Shown: positions 8,126 to 17,370, numbered from the stretch's first letter. The stretch is 55,421 bases of DNA from an uncultured Collinsella sp. (GCA_900762325.1 CAAFGG010000004.1:1-55421); one strand, 5' to 3'. Notes: generated from the sequence alone by a model not told the origin. Made by a program: numbers and translations.

Positions 8126-9592
8126 ATGAACGAAAACGAACTGACCGGTCTGCTCGAGTCTTTAAGGCGCATGGGCTCGGACGATCTTAACGTTGAGGTC
8201 AAGGAGAGCGCCACGACGCTTTCCCGCGACGTATGGGAAACGGTCAGCGCTTTCGCAAACACCGCCGGCGGCATCATCGTACTCGGAGTGAGCGAGCGCG
8301 CGGGTTTTGTCCCAGTTGCAAACTTTGAGACCGAGAAAGTGCTCAACCAATTCGTGGCGGGCATGGGCGATGCTGGCGGTCGCGGAAAGCTGGCCAATCC
8401 GCCCAAATACACCATTGAGCGCGTGGAGCTCCAGGGCACCGTGGTTCTGGTCATCACGATTGAGGAGCTCGACCCGTCGAGCAAGCCTTGCTATGTCATA
8501 GAGCGGGGCGCTCAAGGTGGCAGCTACAAACGCATCGATGACAAAGATGTCCCGCTTTCGTCGACCGAGGTTTTGGCACTGTCGTCATATGAACGGACGA
8601 GTCCTAGCGATCGCGATGCGGTGCCCGGTACGAGTGTGGGCGATCTCGACGAGTCGATGGTCGACCGCACGATAGAGCGTGCCTATTCGCTGACGCCTCG
8701 AGCGATGCGCGGTGCGGCGGACAAGAAGACAAAGATGGAGCGTCTGAATTTCCTCGACTTCCAGGGCAATGTTACCAAGGCCGGCCTCCTTGCCGCGGGC
8801 GTTTACCCTCAGCAGTTCTATCCCAAGCTCTTCATTGATGTGGCTGTCCACGTGGGAACTCAAAAGGGAGCTGCGGGGCCACTAAGGTTTATGGACCGCA
8901 CAGTCTGCGAGGGCACCCTAGGCGAGATGATTTCGGATGCCGTCGCAGCTGTCGCCAAAAACCTGCGCCGCATCTCGACCGTCCAAGGCGTCTCGCGTAT
9001 CGACTCGCTGGAGATCCCCGAGGAGGTCCTGCGCGAGGCAGTCGCCAACGCGGTTATCCACAGGGAATACGGGGATCGGTTCTGTGGGCAATCGATCGCC
9101 GTCGACGTCTTTGACGATCGTGTCGAGGTGACGAATCCTGGCGGCCTTTACGGGGGAAAGACTCGAGAGAACTTGTTTGACGGCAGCTCCCGATGCCGTA
9201 ACGCGACGCTCGTGAAACTCATGTCGATTGTCCCGCTTCCGGATGGCGCAGGTTCGCCGGCTGAGGGCAATGGCTCGGGCATCCCGATGATGATCGATGC
9301 CATGCGCGCGCATGGTCTGGCCGAGCCCCTGTTCTGCCCGGGGTTCGATCGGTTCAAGGTCGTACTTTACCGTTCAAAGATCGAGCCGGTCGATCATGGC
9401 GGAGGCTTAATTGTGGCGGCACTCAAACACTACGGCGAGCTGGGGACGCGTGAGCTGGCAAAACGCACGGGGCTTACAATTTCCCAGGTTAGGTCGCGCG
9501 TCAACGCGCTCATTGCTCAAGGCGAGCTTGAGCCCACGGCGCCGTCGACAAGCCGCAACCGCAAATATCGACTGTCAGAGCGCGTGGAATAA
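8126..9592 (+). CDS. AlbA_2 / ATP-binding / winged-helix transcriptional regulator-like protein
   Basis: 488 residues, cytoplasmic. Three parts are visible. Residues about 10-130 form a Schlafen-type AlbA_2 domain (EVKESATTLS, then AFANTAGGIIVLGV). The middle holds a GHKL-like ATPase fragment (LREAVANAVIHREYG and VFDDRVEVTNPGGL) of the divergent-AAA/HATPase_c_4 type. The last 60 residues are a winged helix (GTRELAKRTGLTISQVRSRV). Such proteins are usually annotated as putative transcriptional regulators and often sit near defence or mobile genes; the real role is unknown. The start at 8126 is chosen because AAAGGA lies 7 nt upstream, whereas an in-frame GTG at 8120 is too close. The duplicated boxes upstream suggest that it controls its own promoter. 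Confidence 0.85.
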   Translation: MNENELTGLLESLRRMGSDDLNVEVKESATTLSRDVWETVSAFANTAGGIIVLGVSERAGFVPVANFETEKVLNQFVAGMGDAGGRGKLANPPKYTIERVELQGTVVLVITIEELDPSSKPCYVIERGAQGGSYKRIDDKDVPLSSTEVLALSSYERTSPSDRDAVPGTSVGDLDESMVDRTIERAYSLTPRAMRGAADKKTKMERLNFLDFQGNVTKAGLLAAGVYPQQFYPKLFIDVAVHVGTQKGAAGPLRFMDRTVCEGTLGEMISDAVAAVAKNLRRISTVQGVSRIDSLEIPEEVLREAVANAVIHREYGDRFCGQSIAVDVFDDRVEVTNPGGLYGGKTRENLFDGSSRCRNATLVKLMSIVPLPDGAGSPAEGNGSGIPMMIDAMRAHGLAEPLFCPGFDRFKVVLYRSKIEPVDHGGGLIVAALKHYGELGTRELAKRTGLTISQVRSRVNALIAQGELEPTAPSTSRNRKYRLSERVE

Positions 9593-9692
9593 ATGCGTTA
9601 GTGGACGAGGCGACCCAATAATCGACCCTCGATTGGCGCCCACTAAGGTAAAGCGGTTGTTGCCCAGTCGACGGTGATGCTAAAGACTCGGC

Positions 9693-10184
9693 TTACGCCG
9701 GCATGGCCCCGAACCCGTCCATCAGGAACAGCCTGAGAACCAGCTTGATGACATTTCCCGGTTTGACTTCAGCCGTGCCAAAGACGTGGCGCTCGGCGAG
9801 CTCGCTGCAGTATGCGTAGATATCGCGGATAAGGTCCGCGCCCGAAAGCGTAAACATGTAGCCTACGTCTGAAAGCGCATTGGGCGCGGCGGGCAACTTG
9901 GCCATGCGACAAAAGGTCAACAGGCCGGGCGCCATAGCGTCTTGGTAGCCAAGATGGCCGCCGTCTTCTTGTGCGGCGAGTTCCAGCTGGCGTACTCGAT
10001 CCAGCGCCGCTGCCAGCACAAAGCTCGGTGTGGGAGCATTGACGTCTTCCGTGTTCGCCACGAGTTTGCCCGCCGCCTGCGTGACAAGCCAGGCGACCTC
10101 GCGCTGGCAACGCACGGCCTTGCGCGTAACCGGCTTGATGGACGAAGAAGAAACGCTCCCCTTAGGCGGATTCGAAGCAGCCAT
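9693..10184 (-). CDS. Hypothetical protein
   Basis: 163 residues with no family I recognise. The first 20 residues are serine- and lysine-rich, the rest is predicted helical and largely hydrophobic-amphipathic (FVLAAALDRVRQLELAA, GYMFTLSGADLIRDIYAYC, VIKLVLRLFLMDGFGAMPA). There is no signal peptide or clear membrane span. GGGAGGG lies just upstream of the ATG, which supports expression. It is head-to-head with the next gene with only 11 bp between the start codons, too little for two separate promoters, so one of the two starts or genes may be misjudged. Confidence 0.6.
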   Translation of the reverse strand: MAASNPPKGSVSSSSIKPVTRKAVRCQREVAWLVTQAAGKLVANTEDVNAPTPSFVLAAALDRVRQLELAAQEDGGHLGYQDAMAPGLLTFCRMAKLPAAPNALSDVGYMFTLSGADLIRDIYAYCSELAERHVFGTAEVKPGNVIKLVLRLFLMDGFGAMPA

Positions 10185-10195
10185 AAGACCCTCCC

Positions 10196-10765
10196 ATGAA
10201 CAATCCGGCCCAACAAGCCCGGATGAAACACGTGCTACATCAGTATACAGGGGAGTGGGGTAGCGGGGTACAAGCGCGCCAGCGGCAAACCGAGAGCATC
10301 AACAATGTGCCTCCGCTCTATTTGGACGATGGTACGTGGGTCATTAAGTACTCGGTTCAAGCGCCGGGTACCGTTGGTTTTCGAGACCAGAATTACAACC
10401 GTAAAATGCTCAACTGCATGGAATGTGACGTCCCAGTCGGAGTCATATTTGCAACCGAGGTGGGCTATAAGGTGCTCGGCCTTGCGTTTGTTGAGCGGTT
10501 CGAGCCCGAAAACGGATGGTTTGTTCTGCACGGTCCTGTTCATAAAGGCGGACCAGACCCTCGTTTTGCGCCCGACATGAGTTATCTGAAGCACATACCC
10601 GTCGATATTGAGTTTGCCGGACAGGGTGCGACCGACGATGAAATTTGGCTTTGGCGGTCTTTTACGATCGTGCTGTTTGATCGGATCGCGTGGCGATGCA
10701 ATCTCGCACACGCCTGCCGGTGCATGCTCTTCCTGATTTGTATAGCGAGAGGGGAGCGAACGTGA
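10196..10765 (+). CDS. Hypothetical protein resembling the N-terminal domain of some HNH restriction-like endonucleases
   Basis: 189 residues. The central part (PLYLDDGTWVIKYSV, FRDQNYNRKMLNCM, VPVGVIFATEVGYKVLGLAFV, NGWFVLHGPV) has the pattern of the domain that precedes HNH nuclease modules in putative restriction endonucleases. I recall this pattern but could not check it. No HNH motif follows: the C-terminus is an odd Cys- and Arg-rich tail (CNLAHACRCMLFLICIARG). The gene therefore looks truncated or decayed. The 5' end is uncertain because the ATG nearly abuts the divergent gene. The stop overlaps the GTG start of the next gene (GTGA), suggesting coupling. Confidence 0.5.
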   Translation: MNNPAQQARMKHVLHQYTGEWGSGVQARQRQTESINNVPPLYLDDGTWVIKYSVQAPGTVGFRDQNYNRKMLNCMECDVPVGVIFATEVGYKVLGLAFVERFEPENGWFVLHGPVHKGGPDPRFAPDMSYLKHIPVDIEFAGQGATDDEIWLWRSFTIVLFDRIAWRCNLAHACRCMLFLICIARGERT

Positions 10766-11046
10766 GCTGGCGAGGCGATATTGCGATGGGGAAGTACGGA
10801 AAACTGCCGTGCGCCCTTATAGACAACAAAATGTTTCCGAGCGTAGAAGTTGATTGCGGGTCGTTTGTCGTCGCCTGTCCTTGCTGCGGCTCGCAAATAC
10901 CGTGCCTCGACATTCGGTTCATCGATGCGTGCGACAGACTTAGCGACGAAGTGAGAAAACGGACAGGCGTTCATATGCCGGTGTATCAGGAGAAATGCCC
11001 TGTTTGTGGCCTCGATATCGTGTACGACGCCGGCGACGAGGGATAG
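10762..11046 (+). CDS. Small zinc-ribbon-like protein
   Basis: 94 residues with two Cys pairs, CPCC near residue 44 and CPVC near residue 81, which could bind one zinc ion. No family is recognised. The start is the GTG at 10762, chosen because AGGGGAG lies about 6 nt upstream and because it overlaps the preceding stop as GTGA. An alternative in-frame start at 10690 would add a plausible-looking segment (RLPVHALPDLYSERG) and would mean the genes overlap by 76 nt or that a frameshift separates two pieces of one gene. Confidence 0.5.
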   Translation: MSWRGDIAMGKYGKLPCALIDNKMFPSVEVDCGSFVVACPCCGSQIPCLDIRFIDACDRLSDEVRKRTGVHMPVYQEKCPVCGLDIVYDAGDEG

Positions 11047-11084
11047 GTGATGCGGAGGAGCTGGCTGTGAAGGCATCTCTGTCC

Positions 11085-11771
11085 CTATAAATAAATCCCC
11101 TCACCGAGCTGCTTGTGGAACTTGGCGTGATGGTCGCGTGCCCAGGTAAAGAGCGCCTGGTCAAAGTCGGTGCGCGTGGCCGGGACGCCAAAGACGCCGG
11201 CAACTTCGACGCGTACAAACTCCAGTGCCGGCAGCTTGTTGATGGCAGTGAGGGCAAACGGGGACGAGGGCTCCTCGAACAGATAGCGGCTGCCTTGCAG
11301 CGCGTCGCAAATGGTGCACGTGTTGCCGAGCGACGGGGCTTTGGAGGCTCGCGCGCCTACGGGCTTGTAGCCGCAGCGCTTATGAAGGTAGTCGCGGATC
11401 TCGCCCGGCACGCAGCCAAGAGCGGGCACGATGGCGAGTGCGTTGGCGTTGGCCGTGTCGATGGCAATGTGCCCGGCTTCGTTGGGCGCGTGCGCGATGG
11501 CGATGCTCTCGTCGTTATCGGTTCGATAGGGAATGCCGAAGGCCGCGACCGAGGTCTCTTTGTGACACTTCCAGCACTCGCGCTTGCCCAGTACTAGATA
11601 TATATACGGCGCTGAGGGGTCGGATCGGTCAACACCGGGCAGCCACTCGGCAAAGGGCTCGGGGTTGACGCCGCTGGGTACATACCAGATCTTCTTGGTC
11701 CGGTCCCATTTGGCGCCCAGCGCTTTGGCTTCTTCTTTGTGCGAAAAGGGGACATCGAGCTCGGTGCGCAT
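11085..11771 (-). CDS. DUF5710 domain-containing protein
   Basis: 228 residues. The N-terminal 45 residues are a clear DUF5710 module (LDVPFSHKEEAKALGAKWD, then KKIWYVPSG), a small domain common in phage and plasmid primases and in antirestriction or toprim-type proteins. The remainder has two Cys pairs, CWKC near residue 66 and CTIC near residue 150, suggesting zinc binding, and no catalytic motif I can name. The start at 11771 follows AAGGAG on its strand; the longer frame to 11807 lacks a good site. It is convergent with the preceding plus-strand pair. Function unknown. Confidence 0.7.
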   Translation of the reverse strand: MRTELDVPFSHKEEAKALGAKWDRTKKIWYVPSGVNPEPFAEWLPGVDRSDPSAPYIYLVLGKRECWKCHKETSVAAFGIPYRTDNDESIAIAHAPNEAGHIAIDTANANALAIVPALGCVPGEIRDYLHKRCGYKPVGARASKAPSLGNTCTICDALQGSRYLFEEPSSPFALTAINKLPALEFVRVEVAGVFGVPATRTDFDQALFTWARDHHAKFHKQLGEGIYL

Positions 11772-12060
11772 GGCGGCTCCTTGGTGCTGCAGGTGCGAGT
11801 GGCTCAAGGATACCGCAGGGCGCAGACATCGCGGCGTTTTGTTGAGAAGTTGCGGCGCGGACTGCTTGGTTACGCCGTTAGATAAATTGGCAAGTAGATG
11901 GTCGGCTTTTGACCAGTTGGGCGGTTGGAGCAGCTTGCGGCGCAGTTTTGTGCCTGGCTATTGTTGATGTTGGGGTATTGAATATATTTGGCTGCCATTC
12001 GTCAGGTGAATTGTTGTTACGTTGCGATGACGGTTGGAACTGCCAGCGGATTTAGCGACA

Positions 12061-12098
12061 AAAAACAAAACAGCCCAGAGGACATAGCCTCTGAGCTG
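12061..12098 (-). terminator. Terminator of tRNA-Val
   Basis: On the minus strand an 11-bp stem (CAGCTCAGAGG pairing with CCTCTGGGCTG, one G-U) with a 6-nt loop is followed by TTTTGTTTTT. Confidence 0.85.
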
Positions 12099-12106
12099 CG
12101 AACATT

Positions 12107-12181
12107 TGGTGGGCGTTAGAAGATTTGAACTTCTGACCTCTTCCGTGTCAGGGAAGCGCTCTCCCCCTGAGCTAAACGCCC
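12107..12181 (-). tRNA. tRNA-Val(GAC)
   Basis: Full cloverleaf on the minus strand: acceptor GGGCGTT paired with AACGCCC, D-arm GCTC...GAGC, anticodon stem CTTCC/GGAAG around CTGACAC (anticodon GAC, reading GUC), T-loop TTCAAAT, discriminator A and an encoded CCA. Confidence 0.95.
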
Positions 12182-12210
12182 GATCAAGGGTGCGCAAGCG
12201 CGCAAGGGAT

Positions 12211-12239
12211 AATATAACGGAGCCTGAACTCGGTGGCAA
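12211..12239 (-). promoter_or_regulatory. Promoter of tRNA-Val
   Basis: On the minus strand TTGCCA (12239-12234), a 17-nt spacer and TATATT (12216-12211) lie about 30 nt upstream of the mature 5' end. Confidence 0.75.
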
Positions 12240-12470
12240 GAACATTTTTAAAAATCGCTTACATTGTGGAATTCGGGGGCTTTGTCATATCCATTTCAAA
12301 AGAGCCTGCTGCCGCGATTTGACTGTCGCATAATGCAAGGCCATTGCGGTATCGAGCTATGGAAAGACGTCTGCGGAATTGTCCTACCGATAAGCGGACA
12401 AGCCTCCAGCTGGTGCCTTCGCCGTGGTAAGGTAAGCCGAATTGTTTCCAGGCTGCTTCGAGGGAATGGA

Positions 12471-13493
12471 ATGAGCAAAGAGCGTGTCGAGCAGGTCGAA
12501 GGCGCAGGGGCTTCGGTGCCGATGACCGATATATCGAACATTGATGTGCCCGAGGGCACCGATGAGCTCAGCCGTAGCACCCGCCGCGCTTGGCGCGAGC
12601 GCCTGAACAGCGCTTCGACGCGCAAGATGATCACGGGCGTCTTGGCTACGCTGATGGGCGGTTCGTTTTGGGGCTTCTCGGGCACCAGCGCGAGCTTTCT
12701 GTTCGATACCTACCACGTCGACACCTTGTGGCTTATGAGCGTGCGTCAGATTCTCGCCGGTCTACTCTTTATGGCCGTGGTTGTTACGCGCGACCGCGAG
12801 CGCCTGATTAAGCTCTGGACCACACCCGCCGATCGCAAGCAGCTGCTGCTCTTTACCGCCTTTGGTCTGCTGTTCAACCAGTTTTGTTATCTTTCGGCCG
12901 TGCGCCTGACCAATGCCGGAACCGCGACGGTGCTCCAATGCCTGCAACTGGTCATCATTATGGGCTACACCTGCGTGATCGACCATCGCATGCCTCGCGT
13001 GCGTGAGGCCGTTGGCATTGGGTTGGCCCTGGGCGGCACCTTTTTAATCGCTACCGGCGGCGACCCTACCAGTCTGAGCATATCGCCGCTTGGCCTGGTC
13101 GCAGGCCTTATGTGTGCGGTCAGCGCCACGTGTATGGCGGTGATTCCCGCCAAGATCCTGCCCGAATACGGCAGCCCCATCGTCACGGGCTCGGCAATGC
13201 TCACGGCGGGCGTGGTCTCGTGCGTCTTCGTGCAGCCTTGGGCGCATATGCCGGCACTCGACGCTGCCGGCGTCGAGGCGCTCGCGGTATTCGTGGTTAT
13301 CGGCTCGTTTTTTGCTTACATGCTCTATATGCAGGGCGTTAAGGACATCGGCTCGGTGCGTGCGAGCCTCATCGGAACTGTGGAGCCGGTTTCGGCGACC
13401 ATCACCAGCGCCGTTATGCTGGGCACGGTGTTTTTGCCGACCGACCTTATCGGCTTTGCCATGATCATCGTGATGATGTTCCTCACGGTGTAG
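12471..13493 (+). CDS. EamA family (DMT superfamily) transporter
   Basis: 340-residue integral membrane protein of the drug/metabolite transporter superfamily, with two EamA repeats of about five helices each. Seen: a cytoplasmic N-terminus of about 55 charged residues, then hydrophobic segments beginning GVLATLMGGSFWGFSGT; LTNAGTATVLQCLQLVII ends the first repeat and GSVRASLIGTVEPVSATITS ends the second, both typical EamA motifs. The substrate cannot be read from sequence; an exporter of amino acids or metabolites is likely. The start MSKERVEQ at 12471 has GAGGG about 6 nt upstream; the open frame runs further 5' but without support. The 288 bp upstream hold the tRNA-Val promoter on the other strand and nothing else I can name. 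Confidence 0.88.
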   Translation: MSKERVEQVEGAGASVPMTDISNIDVPEGTDELSRSTRRAWRERLNSASTRKMITGVLATLMGGSFWGFSGTSASFLFDTYHVDTLWLMSVRQILAGLLFMAVVVTRDRERLIKLWTTPADRKQLLLFTAFGLLFNQFCYLSAVRLTNAGTATVLQCLQLVIIMGYTCVIDHRMPRVREAVGIGLALGGTFLIATGGDPTSLSISPLGLVAGLMCAVSATCMAVIPAKILPEYGSPIVTGSAMLTAGVVSCVFVQPWAHMPALDAAGVEALAVFVVIGSFFAYMLYMQGVKDIGSVRASLIGTVEPVSATITSAVMLGTVFLPTDLIGFAMIIVMMFLTV

Positions 13494-13642
13494 CTGGCGC
13501 CGCCGCCAAGACAGAAAAGGTGTTGTGCCGCATTTTCGCCAATTGACGTCCGTGTCTGGAGTTTAGCTGTCGATGCTCAAAATGCCATAAACTAGTAACG
13601 TTATGGATTTTTTCATTGCGACTCAATTGCGAGGATTTCTTT

Positions 13643-15955
13643 ATGGCTGGTAATCACTTTAAGGGCAGCGATAACGGCCGTCCTGCAGTTCCGCCGCGTC
13701 CGAACGGGGCTGGTAAGGCCGGCACGCCGGGCGGCGCTGGACAGGGCGGTTCCAGTAAGCGCGTGTCCCCGGGCGAGACGGCGATGTTTACCGCTCTGTA
13801 CGAGCAGTCTCAAAAGGCGAAAAAGACCGGCCGTGCAAGAGGGAATGTCTTTGCGGGCGGTGCAACCTCCGCGTCGCAGCCGAGCGGGGCTCCTTCGGTA
13901 CCTGCGAACAACGCAGGTGCTGCCAACGCCGCAAATGCCGCCGGCAACGTTAATGCCGGCAAGGCCGCCAACAATACTCCCTCTGCCGGTGGCGCGGGGC
14001 TTACGGGTAACCTTGGCACGATTTACACCGGTGCCTCCGAGACTGGCACGTTCGCCCGCCTGGATGATAGCGGTGCCGAGTTTGCGGGCTCGGGTTCCAA
14101 GGAAGATTATTACGATTTTGGCTTGAACTACGGTAGCGACGCTTCGTCGAGTTCGACCTCTGACGGTCTGGTCCGTCATCGCCATCGCAAGGGCGAACGC
14201 AAAAAGCGTCACACCGGCGCCATTATTGCCGCTGTAGTCGCGGTGCTTCTCGTTGCGCTTGGCGCAAGCGGCTTTATGCTGCTTAACTCGGCAAAGACCG
14301 TAAAGAGTGAAGCGAAGGAGACCGTCGAGATTGTCGGTGGCCTTAAGGACAAGGTCACGTCGGGCGATTTTTCGACGCTGCCTGACGACGCGAAGAAGAT
14401 TGATGAGCTTTGCGACAGCATGAAGGCGGAGACCTCGAGCCCGCTGTGGACGGCGGCTTCGTTTATCCCGGTGTATGGCAGCGACATCAATGCGGCCCGC
14501 ACCATGATCGACGCCCTGTCCGATGTCTCGAGCAATGCGCTGGTTCCCATGGCCGATAACCTTTCGCAGGCCACGCCCGGCAAGCTGTTTCAGGACGGCA
14601 TGATTAACGTGTCCGCGCTGCAGGCGGTCGCCGATTCGCTTTCCAGCAGCTCGAAGGTGTTCAAGAGCGCCAACGAGAAGATCCAGGGCATTGGCGATAC
14701 TCATATTTCCCAGGTGACCGAGCTGGTCGATAAGGCCAAGGACGGCTTTGCCACCCTCAACGGCGCGGTTGACGCGGCGGAGAAGGTCGCCCCCGTCCTT
14801 CCCCAGATGCTCGGCGCCAACGGCCAGACGCGCAACTACCTTATGTACGCCATGAACAACGTCGAGATTCGTGCCTGCGGCGGCTTTGGCGGTTCGCAGG
14901 GCCTGATTTCGGTCACCGACGGCCAGATGTCGATTGGCGAGTTTGTTCCATGTATTGCGCTTGGCAAAGACGAGGCGGTTGAGAGCGTCGACGAAGAGGA
15001 CGAGGCACTGTTTGGCGACCACAGTAACCTGTACAACTCTGGTAACGCGTATTCGCCCGATTGGCCCCGCAACTCGCAGCGTGTCGCCGCGCTGTGGAAG
15101 TCCCAGTATGGGCAGGACGTTGACGGCGTCGTGGGTATCGACCCGGTGTTCCTGCAGTATCTGCTGGGCCTCGTCGGTAATGTCTCGCTGCCCGACGGAA
15201 CGGTTGTCGACGGCACCAACGCCGCAAAGGTCCTCATGCACGATGTGTACTGGAACTATCCGGTCGAGGAGTCTGACGGCATCTTTGCATCCGTCGCCAG
15301 CGCTGCCTTCGACAAGATCCTTGGCGGTATCGGCGATGTCGATGTTACGAAGCTTGTCAGCGCCGTTGAGCGCGGTGCCGAAGAGGGCCGCCTGATCGCG
15401 TGGATGAAAAACGATGACGAGCAGAACGCTATCAAGCAGATGAACATCGACGCCTCGCTGCCCGATCCGGATGACCCGAGTGAAGATCCCGTTGCTGGTG
15501 TCTACTTTAACAACCTGAGCTTCTCCAAGCTCGACTGGTACCTGAATGCCGATACGCAGATTGGCCAGGGCGTCAAGAACGGTGACGGCACGTGCTCGTA
15601 TCGCATCACCGTTACCCTGACGAACATCATGACGCAGGAGGAGGCAGGCAAGCTGCCCGACTACGTCGCGGCGAGCGCACCCGATGCAGCGCGCGACGAC
15701 GAGCGTCTGAATGTCTCGTTGTTTGCACCGACGGGCGGCAACATTACTGATCTGACCGTCGAGGGCACCCAGTTTGGTCTTGGCGCCGCTACGTGGCATG
15801 GAATCCCCTTCTATTCGGGCACCGTTGACCTGCATGCTGGCGAGACGACGACGATCACATATACGCTGACCACGTCGGCCGAGGCGGGGGACAAGCCGCT
15901 TACGCTGCGTCAGACTCCTACATGCCAGGCGGCTCGCGACAGCGCGTCGGCGTAG
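13643..15955 (+). CDS. DUF4012 domain-containing membrane protein
   Basis: 770 residues. The first 190 are low-complexity and disordered (Ala/Gly/Asn/Ser-rich), ending in a basic stretch (RHRHRKGERKKRH), followed by one transmembrane segment at about 198-220 (AIIAAVVAVLLVALGASGFM). The rest is extracellular and matches DUF4012, with the recognisable NYLMYAMNNVEIRACGGFGG and a later GNVSLPDGTVVDGTN. Function is unknown; in actinobacteria such proteins often accompany exopolysaccharide or cell-wall genes, and here glmM, a peptidoglycan precursor gene, follows. The start is the ATG with GAGGA 7 nt upstream. A strong hairpin follows the stop. Confidence 0.85.
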   Translation: MAGNHFKGSDNGRPAVPPRPNGAGKAGTPGGAGQGGSSKRVSPGETAMFTALYEQSQKAKKTGRARGNVFAGGATSASQPSGAPSVPANNAGAANAANAAGNVNAGKAANNTPSAGGAGLTGNLGTIYTGASETGTFARLDDSGAEFAGSGSKEDYYDFGLNYGSDASSSSTSDGLVRHRHRKGERKKRHTGAIIAAVVAVLLVALGASGFMLLNSAKTVKSEAKETVEIVGGLKDKVTSGDFSTLPDDAKKIDELCDSMKAETSSPLWTAASFIPVYGSDINAARTMIDALSDVSSNALVPMADNLSQATPGKLFQDGMINVSALQAVADSLSSSSKVFKSANEKIQGIGDTHISQVTELVDKAKDGFATLNGAVDAAEKVAPVLPQMLGANGQTRNYLMYAMNNVEIRACGGFGGSQGLISVTDGQMSIGEFVPCIALGKDEAVESVDEEDEALFGDHSNLYNSGNAYSPDWPRNSQRVAALWKSQYGQDVDGVVGIDPVFLQYLLGLVGNVSLPDGTVVDGTNAAKVLMHDVYWNYPVEESDGIFASVASAAFDKILGGIGDVDVTKLVSAVERGAEEGRLIAWMKNDDEQNAIKQMNIDASLPDPDDPSEDPVAGVYFNNLSFSKLDWYLNADTQIGQGVKNGDGTCSYRITVTLTNIMTQEEAGKLPDYVAASAPDAARDDERLNVSLFAPTGGNITDLTVEGTQFGLGAATWHGIPFYSGTVDLHAGETTTITYTLTTSAEAGDKPLTLRQTPTCQAARDSASA

Positions 15956-15992
15956 GATTTTTCTGGTAGCGCAGATAATCGAGTACCATTTT

Positions 15993-16026
15993 GGGGCGGA
16001 CAGGCAATCTGTTCGCCCCTATTTTG
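15993..16026 (+). terminator. Hairpin between the DUF4012 gene and glmM
   Basis: 11-bp stem (15993-16003 with 16009-16019, one G-U) with a 5-nt loop and then TATTTTG. It fits an intrinsic terminator, but it ends only 12 nt before the glmM start codon, so glmM transcription must either read through or the hairpin lies in the glmM leader. Confidence 0.7.
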
Positions 16027-16038
16027 TAAGGAGAGCGC

Positions 16039-17370
16039 ATGAAGTACTTTGGCACCGACGGCTTTCGCGGTGAGGCCAACGTTGGGCTGACGGTAGAGCA
16101 CGCTTATAAGATTGGCCGTTTTGTGGGCTGGTATTACGGCGCCAACCGCGAGCGCAAGGCGCGCGTCATCGTGGGCAAGGACACACGTCGCTCGAGTTAT
16201 ATGTTCGAGGCGGCGCTGGTGAGTGGCCTGGTCGCGAGCGGTGCGGACGCCTATATGCTGCACGTGATCCCCACGCCGGGCGTAGCGCATCAGACCGTGG
16301 AAGGCTGCTTCGATTGCGGCATCATGATCAGCGCGAGCCACAACCCGTTTTGCGATAACGGCATTAAGCTCGTCAACAGCGACGGTTTTAAGATGGACGA
16401 GGACGTACTGGAGCTCATCGAGGACTACATCGATGGCAAGAGCGAGGTGCCGCTGGCCACGGGCAACCACATCGGCGCCACGGTGGACTACATGCAGGGG
16501 CGCAACCGCTATATCGCCTCGCTCATTGCGAGTTCGAATTTTTCGCTACAGGGCGTCAAGATCGGTCTCGACTGCGCCAACGGCTCGGCGTCCTCGGTGG
16601 CCAAGCCGGTGTTCGACGCGCTGGGCGCCGACGTGCGCGTGATCAACGCCGCGCCCGATGGCTTTAACATCAACGTCGACTGCGGCTCCACGCATATGGA
16701 GCGCCTGCAGCGCCACGTGGTGGAGCAAGGCCTGGACGTGGGTTTTGCCTATGACGGCGATGCCGACCGCTGCCTGGCCGTGGATGAGCGCGGTCGCGTG
16801 GTAGACGGCGACCAGATCCTGTACGTGTGCGGCGTGTATCTGAACAAGCACGGTCGCCTTTCGGGCGGTACCGTGGTGCCGACGATCGCCAGCAACTTTG
16901 GTCTGGTCAAGTCGCTGGAGCTTGCCGGACTGAGCGCCGTGACCAGCGGCGTGGGCGACCGTCACGTGTATGCCAAGATGCGCGAGGGCGGCTACAGCCT
17001 GGGCGGCGAGCAGACGGGCCATACGATCTTTGGCGATATCGAGCGCACGGGCGACGGCATTATGACCTCGCTGCGCGTGATGGAAGTGATTCGTGCCGAG
17101 CGCGAGACGCTCTCGCAGCTCACGGCTCCGTGCAAGCTGCTGCCGCAGGCGCAGGTTGCCGTGCGCGTAGGGGATAAGGACGCCGCGCTCGAGAACATGG
17201 GCGTGCAGAACGCCATCGCCGAGGCCGAGACTGCGCTGGCAGGCGAGGGCCGCGTGCTCGTGCGCAAAAGTGGAACCGAGTCGGTGATTCGCGTTTTGGC
17301 CGAAGCGCCCGACCAAGCATCCGCCGATGCTGCCATGAAGCGCATCGCCAACGCGCTCGAGGCTTTATAG
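16039..17370 (+). CDS. glmM: Phosphoglucosamine mutase
   Basis: Interconverts glucosamine-6-phosphate and glucosamine-1-phosphate for UDP-GlcNAc and peptidoglycan synthesis; cytoplasmic; 443 residues, normal length. Seen: N-terminal MKYFGTDGFRG, the phosphoserine loop ISASHNPF, the magnesium loop DGDADRC, and the C-terminal phosphate-binding RKSGTESVIRV. TAAGGAG lies 7 nt upstream of the ATG. The hairpin at 15993-16026 sits directly before the ribosome-binding site. Confidence 0.97.
   Translation: MKYFGTDGFRGEANVGLTVEHAYKIGRFVGWYYGANRERKARVIVGKDTRRSSYMFEAALVSGLVASGADAYMLHVIPTPGVAHQTVEGCFDCGIMISASHNPFCDNGIKLVNSDGFKMDEDVLELIEDYIDGKSEVPLATGNHIGATVDYMQGRNRYIASLIASSNFSLQGVKIGLDCANGSASSVAKPVFDALGADVRVINAAPDGFNINVDCGSTHMERLQRHVVEQGLDVGFAYDGDADRCLAVDERGRVVDGDQILYVCGVYLNKHGRLSGGTVVPTIASNFGLVKSLELAGLSAVTSGVGDRHVYAKMREGGYSLGGEQTGHTIFGDIERTGDGIMTSLRVMEVIRAERETLSQLTAPCKLLPQAQVAVRVGDKDAALENMGVQNAIAEAETALAGEGRVLVRKSGTESVIRVLAEAPDQASADAAMKRIANALEAL

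Noticed and set aside
12264..12470. N-terminal extension of the EamA transporter
   Set aside because: Cys/Arg-rich and without a ribosome-binding site; the ATG at 12471 fits the family better.
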